64,000 bases of DNA from Cordylochernes scorpioides. Taxonomy: Eukaryota > Arthropoda > Arachnida > Pseudoscorpiones > Chernetidae. Of this stretch, positions 22,025 through 33,093 are shown piece by piece. Each line of letters begins with the position of its first letter. Within the stretch, counting starts at the first letter, position 1. The notes beneath the pieces are model-generated. The model ran no database searches and was not told where the DNA came from. It worked only from the letters and a program-made list of their open reading frames with translations. Made by a program: the position numbers and the translations under genes. The stretch spans positions 41,108,963 through 41,172,962 of the forward strand of contig CP092874.1 in assembly GCA_030710605.1 (NCBI GenBank), written 5' to 3'.

Positions 22025-22345
22025 TTTTAGCCATAGATTTAGCCTAGCCATTTAGCCAGCTTAACACCTCTTTGGCAGATTGTCAAGATTCCATTAGATC
22101 CCTTGTGGATTTCATGGAATAAAGTCCGCCCTAGGCTGACGAAGGCCATTAGCCCGAAACCATGGTCTCTATGTGGACGCTTATCAGTTTGCCAAAGCTG
22201 GTGTTATGGCTTTTGTCACCGACCCGAGGCCGCTAGTCTGCGACGACGGTCAATAAATAGCGTCTAGTTTTGACGTCTATTTTGACAGAAGAAGCGACCT
22301 TTGTCTTTTTAGATCAATATCCTCCCGGCAAAATTTCCATCCATA
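22025..22345 (+). mobile_element. Single family-1 ribozyme unit, diverged
   Basis: A lone plus-oriented unit from about AGCCATAGATTTAGCC to GGCAAAATTTCCATCC. It has the block order of the 20284-21239 array and many substitutions. It shows that the unit also exists as a monomer and ends at nearly the same 3' point. Confidence 0.8.
22130..22173 (+). ncRNA. Type I hammerhead ribozyme, family 1 (diverged)
   Basis: Core CTGACGA, stem II AGGC-type arm with GCCC, GAAA, CCATGG and TC are kept. The 3' stem I strand reads TCTATG against CCTAGG, so stem I is weakened at its outer pairs. Confidence 0.72.
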
Positions 22346-22734
22346 TTTACACATACATATTTACATAAATATATATATATATATATATATATACTGAATA
22401 AAATTTGTCTTGGGTTAAATTGATTTGATAATATGGTGTTGGCTTAGCAAGCTATTACCAAACACAAAAACATATGTAAAATAATATAAATAATATTACT
22501 TAATATATATAGCTTTATTCCATATATATACTTTAATTGTTCTGAAATTATCAAAGTGTCTTTTTGTTATCTAAAGATTTAATAATTAATTGAATCCATA
22601 TAGGAAAATACACCTTAAACCCATTTCCAACCTTCGCAAAGAATTTGAGATTAATTTTGTTGCTCTTGCGATGATGTTTTCTCACGGGAATAAACGCTTA
22701 TTTATTATTTATTATTAAAAGACCATTATCCTAA

Positions 22735-22912
22735 AATGAACTTAAAAGAGATAAATACACCATCACCCTGAAATGAAACCATATAGAGAAGAATAGACGA
22801 TCATCCTGAAATGAAACCTTATAGACAGGAATAGACCACCATCCTGAAATGAAACCATATAGATAAGAACAGATCATCCTCCTGGAAGAAACCATAGGTA
22901 AAATAAATGATA
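22735..22912. repeat. Short tandem repeat, about 46-bp unit, about 3.5 copies
   Basis: The block ATCATCCTGAAATGAAACC then ATATAGA-AGAATAGAC recurs near 22760, 22805, 22850 and (partly) 22890. Non-coding. Confidence 0.8.
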
Positions 22913-22914
22913 TT

Positions 22915-24205
22915 TTGATCCAATATATGCCTTTTTAATTTAATGTTTATCCTTATATTAAGACCATCTACATGAGTAGATATACGAGGTCAATCATTTG
23001 AATTGAAACGATATTTTGTTATATAAGTATAACAATCATTCTTCTAAAGTGATAAAAACAACCCAAAGAAATTGAACTTAGAAACAATACAAATATAAAA
23101 CGTATATAGTTTATTTGAAAGTAATGTTTTCATTTATACGCATGCCACTTATGGATATCTGATATAGATATTGATTTATTTAAAACGTCCTACCTGGATA
23201 TCTCTGAAATAAAAAATACAACTTTAAATATTTCGAAGAGATTGTTAATTATTTATCAATTATATCAACAAATATTTTTAACATGATAATAACACTTTGA
23301 TATAATATACATATTTAAAATATATAAATGGCATACAAAATTTTATAATTGATATAATTTTCAATTTAAAAAGGATTATAATTCATTTGGGCATTTCTGA
23401 ATTTCAGGACTGATGGACTAAAAGAAAATTAATATCTATTATTAGAGTAGGTATATATTATCACTCCATCTTCCTAATAATTGAATTATGGATAATTATT
23501 ATAATTAGAGATACGATAATCTAATAAATTTGCAGAAATATTTAATCAAATTTGTACTATGAAAACAAAATAAGGCATCCATTGAGCCTTTTTCGTTATT
23601 GGCGTATATATATTAAATTATAGCTTAAAATAGAATATTAAAATAGCCGACACAATACAGAGAAATTCAAGTAACATAAAGTAACTGTAATATATTTCTA
23701 GAATATTCATTTTCAAATAAAATAAGAATAAAATTATATTACAATGCTGAAAATTTTCCTATATTACGTGTTTATCTAGATGAAAATATTTATTTAGTTT
23801 GAAATTTTATATATTTGGAGATGACATCTAGCGCCATCTATTTTAGTGAAAATATGTAAAATTAGTTTCATTATGAGCTCGAAATATTTTTTTCCACTCT
23901 TTAAATGAATAGGTTCTATATTTTTACTAAACAAAAGATTAAAATATAGATGAGGGCTAATAATACCCTGCTAAGGATATCACACACACACAACTCTCTC
24001 TCTCTCTCTAAAACTTAAAAACAACTCTATTCTTTAACCACAAGGTGATAAGATCAAATCCAAAAAATGAGTGTGTGATGTTTCAGTAACAATGCTGCTA
24101 CAGAGACATCAACACTTTTTATTTATTTTATTTGGTCTTATTATCTTGTGTTTATAATCTATAATTAAAATTGTACCGTATCAATTATATTTTTTTCTAT
24201 AATAT
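22915..24205. other. AT-rich spacer
   Basis: Long AT-rich stretch with a (CA)n/(CT)n patch at about 23982-24010. No gene recognised. Confidence 0.5.
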
Positions 24206-24213
24206 ACAAATAT

Positions 24214-25511
24214 ACAAGGTAGAATCAAAAAGTTCCCGAACTTTTTTTAAAATTAATTATTTATTCATAGTATAGTAATTTAAACATCAATCTTTTCAAA
24301 ATAGGAGTCTTGGTCACCAACAATTTTTCCAACTTGAAATGCTAGTTCAAAGTCAATTTTTCTAAGCTTGTTTAGCTCCACCGTCGCACTTTCAATTACT
24401 TCTGATAACGATGAAAAGCGCCTCCCTTTTTACGTCATTTAAGTTTTGGAAAGAAGAAGAAATCACATGGGGCGATATCAGGAGAGTAAGGAGGATGCGG
24501 CAAGACAGGTACAGAGTGTTTGGCTAAATAGTCTTGAACAATAATGGCTCTATGAACAGGGGAATTATCATGTAGCAATTTACACTGTTTTGATTTAAAG
24601 AGTTGGTTTCTTTTTCTTCTTATTGCCACACGAAGGCTCACAAATATTTCTATGTATGCCTGTTTATTAATAGTAACCCCTTCTTTAATAAATTCATAAT
24701 AGACAAATCCTTGATAATCTAAAAACACTACAAGCATTACTTTTTCTTTGGACTTGTCAAGACGAACTTTCTTCTTCCGAAGAGAAACTGGTGTGTGCCA
24801 TTCGAGTGATTGTTTTTTGGTTTCAGAATCAAAAAGAAAGCACCATGTTTCATCACCAGTTATTATTGATTTTTAAAAAATCAGAATCATTATTTGCAGT
24901 TTCAATTAAATCTTTACTAATCGATAATCTAGTTTCTCTTTGTTGATCTGTTAAATTCCGTGGGACAAAATAATCACAAAGTTTTTTCATGTTTAAATGT
25001 TCGCCAATAATTTTTTGGCAACTACGATACGAAATTCCAAGTATTTCTTATATATTATCAAAAGTAAATTTTCTATCAGCAACAATTAAATCACTGTCCA
25101 ATATTGCCATCAGTTGTTGACGTCAATGGCCGACTTGACATTGAATCATCTGCGATGCTCTTACGGCTATCTTTAAAACGTTTATACCAGAAATAAAATT
25201 GCGTTCGTGACAATTTTTCATCTTCATAAGCTTCATTCATTAATGCTAATTTCTCTGTGACCGACCTTTTCAAATTTACACAAAATTTAATATTTGCCCT
25301 TTGCTCAAATGATGACATTGCATAAACCAACGCGAGCTAAATACTTACAACAAAAATATGCCTAAAATGAAAACTACGCATGGGCATTAACTGGCGTTGC
25401 TATATTAAATTATAGTTAAGGTTTTGTTCTTTACAGTAGAATTGATTTTACATTTTTCAAAAGTTATTTTACATTATATTTTTTTAAAAATACAGGAACT
25501 TCTACCGTATA
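24214..25511 (-). mobile_element. mariner transposon, decayed
   Basis: The left end (24214) has CAAGGTAGAATC then AAAAAGTTCCCGAAC. At the right end, TACAGGAACTTCTACCGTATA at about 25491-25511 is its partial, gapped reverse complement. The transposase lies between on the minus strand. About 1.3 kb, the usual mariner length. Confidence 0.75.
24283..25330 (-). pseudogene. mariner transposase, three-part broken frame
   Basis: A DD34D transposase. The N-terminal part (25330-25091) reads MSSFEQRANIKFCVNLKRSV, AYEDEKLSRTQFYFWYKRFK. A shifted middle part has DRKFTFDNI, a stop, EILGISYRSCQKIIG and FVPRNLTDQQRETRL. The C-terminal part has TGDETWCFLFD (first Asp), VMLVVFLDYQGFVYYEF, LLHDNSPVHRA (second Asp) and SPDIAPCDFFFFPKLK (third Asp, 34 residues on). 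Frameshifts near 25095 and 24880 and the stop kill it. All three catalytic Asp residues remain, unlike the mariner at 554-1823; sequence differences mark it as another subfamily. Confidence 0.88.
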
Positions 25512-25657
25512 TATTTATATATATAGAAGCATAGGGCGCCTCTCCCGTCAAAATAAACGTCGAAAACTGACGCCATCTATTGACCGTCGCCGCAACAAGC
25601 GGCCTCGGGTACGTGACAGAGCCACAACACCAGCTTTGGCAAACTGAGAAACGTCCA

Positions 25658-25701
25658 CCTATAGACCATGGTTTCGGGCTAATGGCCCTCGTCAGTCTAG
25701 G
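25658..25701 (-). ncRNA. Type I hammerhead ribozyme, family 1
   Basis: Minus strand: CCTAGA, CTGACGA, GGGC, CATTA, GCCC, GAAA, CCATGG, TC, TATAGG. One stem I pair differs from the consensus (C to A opposite G); the core is complete. Confidence 0.82.
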
Positions 25702-26069
25702 GCGGACTTTATTCCATGAGATCCACACGGGATCTAATGGAATCTTCATAATCTGCCAAAGAGGTGTTTTGCTGGCAAGGTGGCTGGGCCAAATCTATGG
25801 CTAGAATATAGATGGAAAAATTTCAGGGGGGAAATTAATCCATAGAAGCATAAGGCGCCTCTCCCGTCAAAATAAACTTCAAAAACTGACGCCATCTATT
25901 TTGACGGGAGAGGCGCCTTATGCTTCTATGGATTAATTTCCTTCCGGCAAATTTTCCATCTATATTCTAGCCATAGATTTGGTCCAGCCACCTTGCCAGC
26001 AAAACACCTCTTTGGCAAATTGTGTTGATTCCATTAGATCCCGTGTGGATCTCATGGAATGAAGTCCTC

Positions 26070-26114
26070 CCTAGACTGACGAGGGCCATTAGCCCCAAAA
26101 CCATGGTATCTAGG
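26070..26114 (+). ncRNA. Family-1 hammerhead, core damaged
   Basis: Stem I (CCTAGA / TCTAGG), CTGACGA and GGGC remain. The conserved GAAA after GCCC has become CAAAA, and the cleavage site reads TA. It is probably inactive. Confidence 0.75.
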
Positions 26115-26339
26115 TGGACGCTTCTCAGTTTGCCAAAGCTGGTGTTGTGGCTTTGTCACCGACCCGAGGCCGCTTGTTGCGGCGACGGTCAATAGATGGC
26201 GTCAGTTTTTGACGTTTATTTTGACGGGAGAGGCGCCCTATGCTTCTATGGATTAATTTCCTCCCGGCAAATTTTCCATTTATATATATATATCTTTTTG
26301 TTTCAATAGAAACATTGAAAAAATATATATGCCATTGTT

Positions 26340-26535
26340 AGAAGAGACACAATGTAGAGGCGACGAGTGTCTTTATTTAGGAGCAGAGAGCTTTCAGACA
26401 ATAACGTCCTTCAACAGGCCATTATGCAAATACAAGACTTGCATTTCATATATTCGCTTAATAGATGGCTAAAAGACGTTATTGTCCGACAGCTTTAAGT
26501 TCTTTAAATTTTGTCTCTTCTAACATTGATATCCA
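26340..26535. repeat. Foldback repeat with Penelope-tail-like motif
   Basis: GTTAGAAGAGACACA at the left pairs with TTTGTCTCTTCTAAC at the right. Inside are GAGCTTTCAGACAATAACG and CCTTCAACAGG, whose reverse complement resembles the CTGTTGAAGG ... GAAAGCT motif found beside Penelope coding ends elsewhere in the window. Confidence 0.6.
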
Positions 26536-26649
26536 GCGGTTTCTTCTATTATAGTTATATTTGTCATTTTCATGCCTTTTCATTCTGTTCTAACCATTAA
26601 ATATAAAATATGTATTTGAGGTTTCTGAAAAAAAGGAGTGGTATAATCC

Positions 26650-26990
26650 TTTGGTTTCCGATAGCCACGACCCACTGCTCTTCACCTTATCTACGACTGT
26701 CCGAACTTTGCAGACGTGAGACATCGTTTGTTCCCTGATCTAAATAATTTAACTCTCTTACATCTGCCACTTTGTCTATGAACTCTGTCGAATGTTACAT
26801 GTAATTCTATTTTGAAAATAGAGCAATCCATAAATAAATCTTTAAATAAAAAGCCATATATTGGATCAAAATATAATTTACATATACATATTTTAAATAT
26901 TTAATTCTAAGTTATAATTTGTTTTTTTTTAATTCTTCTGAAACAGGCGCAAATATTTCAATATCGCGCCTGGTTGATTAATAAAATGAA
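26650..26990 (+). pseudogene. LINE C-terminal fragment and 3' UTR
   Basis: Translation contains ALHLIYDCPNFADVRHRLFP and LTLLHLPLCL, a LINE C-terminal zinc-knuckle region. Its 3' UTR contains GCGCAAATATTTCAATATCG and ends in AATAAAATGAAAATAC. The same sequence occurs inverted at 51060-51375 with a fuller knuckle (CSCGETEQTTLHLIYDCP), so both are 5'-truncated copies of one LINE family. Confidence 0.75.
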
Positions 26991-27411
26991 AATACAAAAA
27001 TGATAGCCACGACTTGGATAGAATCCCACAGTGGGCCCATTTTGTACTTAAATGGTCCCCGATTCCTAATTAAAATTCCAACCGCACTAGTGAATTCAAG
27101 TAACTAACAGGGATCTGAAACATTGCAAGTGAAAAGGTTGAACTGCTTTTTACATTTGTAAACATGTAGTACTCTTGGGGTCAAAGGATATCACTAACTT
27201 TCCATCATCATACTTGTAAAAGAAAAAATCTGTTTATATTACATTGCATTTTGCACTATATTTTCAATAGCTATTATAGTGCATATTTTTGTCATAAAAT
27301 TGTTTAAAAAATGTTGTCTTCAAAGTATCAAACCTAACCTATGAAATAATTTCACCGTGTAATCCAATGTTATAAAAATGCATATTTTTGTCAATAAAGG
27401 TTAAAATTTTA
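26991..27411. other. AT-rich spacer
   Basis: No gene recognised. Confidence 0.4.
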
Positions 27412-27520
27412 AAAAGGCATCTCCTTATCGCGCAACTCAGTTGCGCGATAAGGAGGTACCTTTTTCTTTAATTTATCCACCTTTCTCCGTACAATTTCAC
27501 AATTGTACTATTTATTCCAC
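27412..27520. repeat. Short foldback derived from a family-2 unit end
   Basis: AAAGGCATCTCCTTATCGCG, CAACT, AGTTG and CGCGATAAGGAGGTACC form a tight hairpin. The sequence after it (TTTATCCACCTTTCTCCG, ACAATTGTACTATTT) matches the 3' end of family-2 units. No ribozyme core. Confidence 0.75.
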
Positions 27521-27550
27521 AATGTCTGAAATTATTACACAATAGTTACG

Positions 27551-27998
27551 CGCTTCTATATAATAGAAATGAAAACACTAAAACACGAATGTTTCTTTTC
27601 ACAAATAAATCAAACTTTTACTGTCCTTACTGCAATGGAAAATATATTGGGAGGGGTGACTCATTAGTGGTGAACCCTCCCAGCGATTTCGCCAGACCGC
27701 TTCTTAAGAGCTCTAATACAGTATTGGATCATTCTGCTTTTATATGCAACACTGAATGGTGGAATCTTAGAAATGGTATTTAAGCAAACGATGGACATAA
27801 GCCTTTAGGACAGTATAATTACATTTAAATATTTGCATCGAGCAATGCTCTTCCGGAAACAATAAGAACAAGGCTAGTTAGGCATAAATCATTACAAAGC
27901 AATAATGTGCCATCTATATAATACAAATGAAAAAAGCACGAATGTTTCTTTTCACAAATAAATCAAACTTCTACTGTCCTTACTGCGATGAAAAAATG
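27551..27998. repeat. Direct duplication of an 85-bp segment with 270-bp spacer
   Basis: 27551-27640 and 27913-27998 share CACGAATGTTTCTTTTCAC and AATAAATCAAACTT, then CTACTGTCCTTACTGC with few changes. The spacer includes a GC-richer piece (GGTGAACCCTCCCAGCG) of unknown origin. Confidence 0.7.
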
Positions 27999-28199
27999 CT
28001 AAACCTTACCTATGAATATTCTTGAAGGTGCTCTCTAAATAAATATTTTAAAAATAATATTATATAATAAACACATAGATATGCCATAATTTATATAATG
28101 AACTACTCGGAAAAATGTTAAAACCTTTCTTATTTCAATTGAGGAATTTACATAAAAGAAGACAGTTCTTATAATTCTATATTACATTTTTGTGCAATA

Positions 28200-28981
28200 A
28201 TTCTTATATTGGCATTCTTGGATATCATGATCACAAAACAAAATAGCAGGTATATTACCAACGTATACTATAAGCCCTCCTTTCATCCCTCCTATATACA
28301 CTATACCTCATACTCTGCCCCCTTAGCCATAAAATTAATACGGTCAAAACCCTCTCAAAACGTATTTTTACTCACTGTTCAACGTCTGAATTTAAACATA
28401 CAGAGACCCAGATCGTGGTTAATCACCTAATGAACTCAGGCTACCCCAGAAACTTCATTCTCCGACACTTTTACAATCCACAACAACAGCTAAGCAGTCA
28501 GACTTATAGATCGACTTGCATCATCCCTTACTCTGCCCACAGTGTCAACATAGCTAGATACTTAAAAAACAAACACGGAATTCGTACCTTCTATACCAAC
28601 ACTCCTAAATTAGAAACAATAGTTAGAAACCCCATCACCAGAAATAGTTTTCCCATTACCCTGCCATACTTTACAAACTCCATATATTCCTTAAAATGCT
28701 CAGATTGCAATAGTTTGTATATAGGAGAAACAGGCCGTAGAATCAAAGATAGGATGGATGAACACCATAGAAACATCAGAAACAGTGAACCTAGATCCCT
28801 TATAGTACAACACATTAGACAGACAGCACATTCTTTCGATACCTCTCAACCACAGGCATATTATTCAGGAATCACGAACAAATACAGAAGGTTGGTCGTC
28901 GAGGCGTTGCTCTCTTTAAGACATAACAGTATTAACAGACACATAGACATCCCTGATATATACAATGCAATATTGCCATAG
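28200..28981 (+). pseudogene. Penelope-like element: RT end and GIY-YIG endonuclease
   Basis: Penelope elements encode an RT joined to a GIY-YIG nuclease. The preserved part starts LAFLDIMITKQNSRYITNVY, the thumb-side motif after RT, and shifts frame near 28325 (PPCHKINTVKTLSKRI in the second frame). It then runs open through GYPRNFILRHFYNP to the nuclease: YSLKCSDCNSLYIGETGRRI with the catalytic Tyr and Arg, EHHRNIRNSEPRSLIVQHI and ALLSLRHNSINRHIDIPDIY, stop at 28981. The RT fingers and palm are missing, so the copy is 5'-truncated. The 3' region is at 28982-29290. Confidence 0.9.
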
Positions 28982-29290
28982 TGTACCTTAGGTGACCATT
29001 GCCAGAGAGTTTTATTTTGGATCGTTTTACTATTGCAGCCCTAAATTGAACCGTATCCTTTTTGTACAACTATTTTTGATTTTACTTCTTAGCATACTCA
29101 GAACACGCAGATTTTTCTTATTTTTACTTTTTCACCAATTTTGTTAATATGTTTATAGTTTTCTTGTATATATGCTAATTTTCTCAATATGGATATGTAT
29201 ATAAGATGCAGTTTTACTCAGATATGATGTCCTGTAGAAGGGTTAATAACCCGAAAGCTCGCCCATATTAAAACCTTTAAGAAACACATC
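28982..29290 (+). repeat. Penelope 3' region with hammerhead-like relic
   Basis: Non-coding tail after the GIY-YIG stop. At 29231-29262 it has CTGTAGAAGGGTTAATAACC followed by CGAAAGCTCG: a box-1-like start, a perfect GGGTTA/TAACCC stem and GAAA. Box 1 differs from CUGANGA and no stem I partner is evident, so it looks like a degenerate hammerhead of the Penelope terminal repeat. Confidence 0.6.
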
Positions 29291-29482
29291 CTCGCATGTC
29301 TTAAATTCTTATACTTATAATTCTTATATATAAATTTATTTTAAAGAATCTTTCAAAATTTATTTGAAAAATATATCTAAAATAATTTTTCAAAAGATCA
29401 TTAAAGAAGCCTTAGGTAATAATTTTGAATGTGCACTTTCAAAATTATTCATTAACGAGGGAAAACCATATAAATTAAACAA

Positions 29483-29990
29483 TCCCTATATATATATAAA
29501 AGTAAGTGTATGTATGTCTGTAAGTTTGTCGGCTATACACGTCCACAATACGTAACTAATATGGCTTGATTTTAACAGTATATAGAGTTGAATCTGGAAA
29601 AACATATAGGAAAGTTTTCAGACTTCTATATCGAATATCCTTGGAGTTATTAACAAATTATCTACAAACCACATGGAGCCCTCACACGGGATTGGATAGT
29701 GACCTCGAGTGACGTAATGACAGCGTAGGGGCAAGAAATCACTTGCTATCATTTTATGTATATATCAAATTGAAAATATAATCATATAAAAAAGCAAAAA
29801 AATACAATTTTCAAATATCGTTGTGAAAATTTTTATTTTTATATTTTAAAAGCACCCAAAGTTTGAAGCGGGACGTTTCACAAGAGTGACATCCACGGCG
29901 CAAATTTATTATTGTGTGTGTAAGGAATAGTATTTGAATAAAAATATTTAATCGGGTAAAACCCGGGCGTTTCCCGGGTAATTCGGCTAG
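29483..29990 (+). mobile_element. Non-autonomous Helitron (family N2)
   Basis: It starts TCCCTATATATATATAAAAG after A and ends CTAG (29987-29990) before T. A hairpin ACCCGGG, CGTTT loop, CCCGGGT (29961-29979) sits 7 bases upstream. About 508 bp with no RepHel gene. The interior differs from family N1, though the 5' TATA-rich start is similar. Confidence 0.85.
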
Positions 29991-30689
29991 TTTCTTATAA
30001 AAATTATAAACTCTTTTTTTTTTATAAATAAAAAAAATTCAGAGTACTCTCCACTAGCACTAATGAACTTGTTCAAGCATTTATTTCAGTTTGAGTCAAA
30101 AGGCGATCCATTAATTGAGATTATATAAAAGGGCGTACCTGAATACAAGGAAGTAAAATCTATAGGCATTATATATATATATATATTTTTTTTTTGACGC
30201 TAAAAATGTATGGAATGTATGGAAATTCATAAAGGTATAGGAATTTATAAAAGAATGTCACTCGTCGCAGGCAAGAGAGATCAACCAAACAGAAAGTGCA
30301 TTCCTAGCGGCAACAGATATTTCTGTTCTAGGATTGGACTAATTGGTGTTGTTTATTTTGTTTGTATTACCGTTTGGAACATGTTGCTTCTCTTTTGATA
30401 TATCCAGCACTCCTGGAGTGTACAAAGGTCTCCATCTATCAGGAGTGATGAATTAAAACTTCTATAGATTGTCTAAAGATCCTTATCATCCCACTGTATC
30501 TATACCATTCTACATAGTAGCGATGTTACGTAGCATAGCTAAATATTCTCAATTCTGGTAGCTAAAACAAAGAGAATTCTGATATGAATGATTTGATTTT
30601 CAGGTTTTTATTATTTGAGATAACGATAATATCCCTATTCGTTATAGAAGAACAAACACAGGTCAGGAAGAAGAGCTTATTTTTATAAG

Positions 30690-30760
30690 AGAAAAAAGAT
30701 CCCGTAAAAGGGCGTTTTGCCCGAAATCTTGTACGATCGTTTTTCCTATCTTAACAAGCT
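30690..30760 (+). repeat. Penelope-tail-like relic
   Basis: CCCGTAAAAGGGCGTTTTGC then CCGAAATCTTG repeats the scheme seen at 29231: box-1-like, stem II, GAAA. No coding part remains beside it. Confidence 0.45.
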
Positions 30761-30884
30761 CTGTCATGTGTTGTTTCTTCAATAATTTTAATGTTTGTCT
30801 AACATGATTTTATTTCTATCTTCTTGCTGCCATATAAAATGACCGTGTCGACGTAGGTATAATATAGACCTTCATATTCCTAAA

Positions 30885-31095
30885 AGATGTGATGCGCGGA
30901 TCAGTAGGAGAGACATTGTTGAAAGTGTTGGAAGGAAAGCTCCTGGGAAGGAGACGACGGAGATAAAACAGACTATCTAAAACAATGGACTGGACGACAC
31001 ACCTACGAGGAGATGAAGAAGATGGCGGAGGACCGGGAAGTATGAAGAGACCATGTGGCCTACCCTCATTAGAGAAAGACATTGAAGGATTCTTA
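30885..31095 (+). pseudogene. LINE C-terminal fragment (RTE/CR1-like)
   Basis: Shifting between two frames, the translation gives a basic stretch then TYEEMKKMAEDREV. This motif (WTG, Y-E-E-M, MAEDRE.W) is typical of the C-terminus of animal LINE pol proteins. Two stops are present. It is a short 5'-truncated scrap. Confidence 0.6.
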
Positions 31096-31218
31096 GAAAG
31101 AAGTCTCGTACTCTACTGTAAGATCGTGAAAAAAATCGTTGCAAGATGGAGTCTATAGTATTAATTCTCCTTAACACTTTTTATTCAATCATCATTTTGC
31201 CTTCCTCATCTCACACAG

Positions 31219-31477
31219 CATCGCCAATGCCATCTAGAAAAAAAAAGGGTAAACAAACGTCAAAATCGCAATGAAAATTATCAAATAAAAACTCTCAAGT
31301 TTTATTAACATAAAACAGCAGAAAGACAACGATAAAACATATGAGCATCGCCATATAAATCGCACCTAGAAAATAAAGAAGGAATACAAACGACAAAATC
31401 GTAATACAATTTTTAAAATCAAAGCTATCATGCCATATTCATATAAAACAACAGAGAGATAACGATAAAGGCACATG
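31219..31477. repeat. Tandem duplication, two units of about 128 bp
   Basis: Both halves run GCATCGCCA ... ACAAACG.CAAAATCG ... AAAACA.CAGA.AGA.AACGATAAA. About 75% alike by eye. Non-coding. Confidence 0.7.
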
Positions 31478-31894
31478 ACGGAATTAAACAACAAAGTGAA
31501 AATATATTTATATATATGAATTAAAACATTTCCATAGAGAAGACAATAATCCTGTATATAAGAATCTAAACACTTGGGGAAATCTCCAAAGCCAATCGTT
31601 CAATCAAATCCATAATTTTAAACGAGGTTTCCCAGCTATTCCTATCATAATTCGATAAATATTTAGGAAGCATCTAATTGCCAAACATCTTAATTAACTA
31701 ACCAAGTGTTTAATCTAATTAGAATTGACGGTAATTCCTCCTCTCAAACATCATTATGTAATAAATTCGATGACATTTGACAAATTTTAGAGACGGCCAT
31801 ATCTGTTCAATGACACTATGTAACAAAGTTTAATTTGAAATTTGCTTTTTTAGATTTTATAATTGTTATCAACTGTTTCTCCCCATATCCACGT

Positions 31895-32200
31895 AATACA
31901 TAAAATTCCGAGAGAAGAATTACAAAAACTATAACAAGACTCAGAACAAAACACTATAAAGGAATGACAATACATCTAGATGGCACAATAACCTACAGGA
32001 CATGCGAAAAACTGTCATGGTGTGGAACTAACACCTATTCATATATTCTCATGCCCAGCAATGGCGGCAGCTTTGCAGAAAATTGACATGGATCCAGAGC
32101 AGAAGCTTTACACACCCAAGATAGTGGACATTGCTCCTGCTTTGATAGAGATACATCTGAGGCTCTTCATTGAACACGAAAACAACAACAACATAAAATT
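31895..32200 (+). pseudogene. LINE 3' tail, second copy of the 8060-12179 element
   Basis: Matches the minus strand of 8207-8520: GGAATGACAATACATC, GTGTGGAACTAACACCTA and TTTACACACCCAAGATAGTG. It encodes the zinc-knuckle end and ALQKIDMDPEQKLYTPKIVD with frameshifts. A 5'-truncated insertion of the same family in the opposite orientation. Confidence 0.85.
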
Positions 32201-32728
32201 TAATTTATTCTGTAAAAAGTTTCCTTTTGTAGCTAGGAAATTTATATTTTTAATTTGCACACTACCTAATTATGATCATGTCATACATTTTGCATGCTGT
32301 GAGAAACATTTCTACTCGGTCAAATATCAACTTTGACATGAAATAAGACTATATTACTATGTAGAAAATTAGGAAAGATAAACTTCAGAATGACACGGCA
32401 GTGTCTATGAATGATAAAAATAAAATATTATCAATGAGGGAAGTTTACAGAGTAGCAAAATATATAAACATCAAAAATTATACTCTGTTAATAAAATAAT
32501 AAATACTTTGCTACAATAGTATCCTCCCGTAACTTCATTTCTTATATATAGAATAAAGTTCCGAAAGCATAGTTACCCTGTAATAAAATAAATAAAGTTT
32601 CCAGGGCAAAGTTTATTGTGCAAACTTTTCATTTTCAAGCTTTCGGACTTGTCAATCCTTCAACAGGATTATCACGTTATCAAATTAATAATAAATGCTA
32701 TTTTTATATACATATTATTATTTATATA
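32201..32728. other. AT-rich spacer with Penelope-tail relic near 32635-32680
   Basis: On the minus strand 32680-32635 reads CCTGTTGAAGGATTGACAAG then TCCGAAAGCTTG, the Penelope-tail motif again, without coding sequence. The rest is featureless. Confidence 0.45.
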
Positions 32729-33061
32729 TCTATATATATAAAAATAAATGTTTGTATGTTTGTTTGTTTGTATGTCCGGTATACAAATTCGCAGTAGTTC
32801 ACTAATTCAAACCAATATTTCCATACATAGGTAAAAATATACGGGGAAGACGATAGGCTATTTTAAAAATATATAAATCAATTATTAAAACTATATATTC
32901 AAATTATTCTACTTAGCTCACGAACAGCGCCCTCTATCAAAGATTAGATTAAATTATGCTGATGCAAACCAATAGATAATGCTAATAACAAACAATTATA
33001 AAAAATAAAAAAAATCTTATCTAAATATATATCACTCGGGTAGATATGCACACGGGTCTAG
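32729..33061 (+). mobile_element. Helitron N1 copy lacking the 3' hairpin
   Basis: Nearly the same as the N1 body at 7497-7649 plus 14515-14727, and it shows the empty site of the 6.9-kb transposon. It ends GGGTCTAG then T. The roughly 30-bp GC hairpin and its flanks between CACACGGGT and CTAG are missing, although the terminal CTAG is kept. Confidence 0.85.
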
Positions 33062-33093
33062 TTTTAAATATTTATCATATTGTGAGAAATATA

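Larger units (their letters stand above)
25526..26277. mobile_element. Family-1 hammerhead array, inverted pair
   Basis: A minus-oriented unit (25526-25845) is followed by a short piece of a second unit, which flips at about 25913 into plus-oriented sequence ending in GGCAAATTTTCC. ATTTATATATATA occurs at 25513-25525 and 26278-26290, fitting a 13-bp target duplication, though its low complexity weakens the case. It overlaps the right edge of the mariner at 24214-25511, so the insertion site is at or beside that end. Confidence 0.8.
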
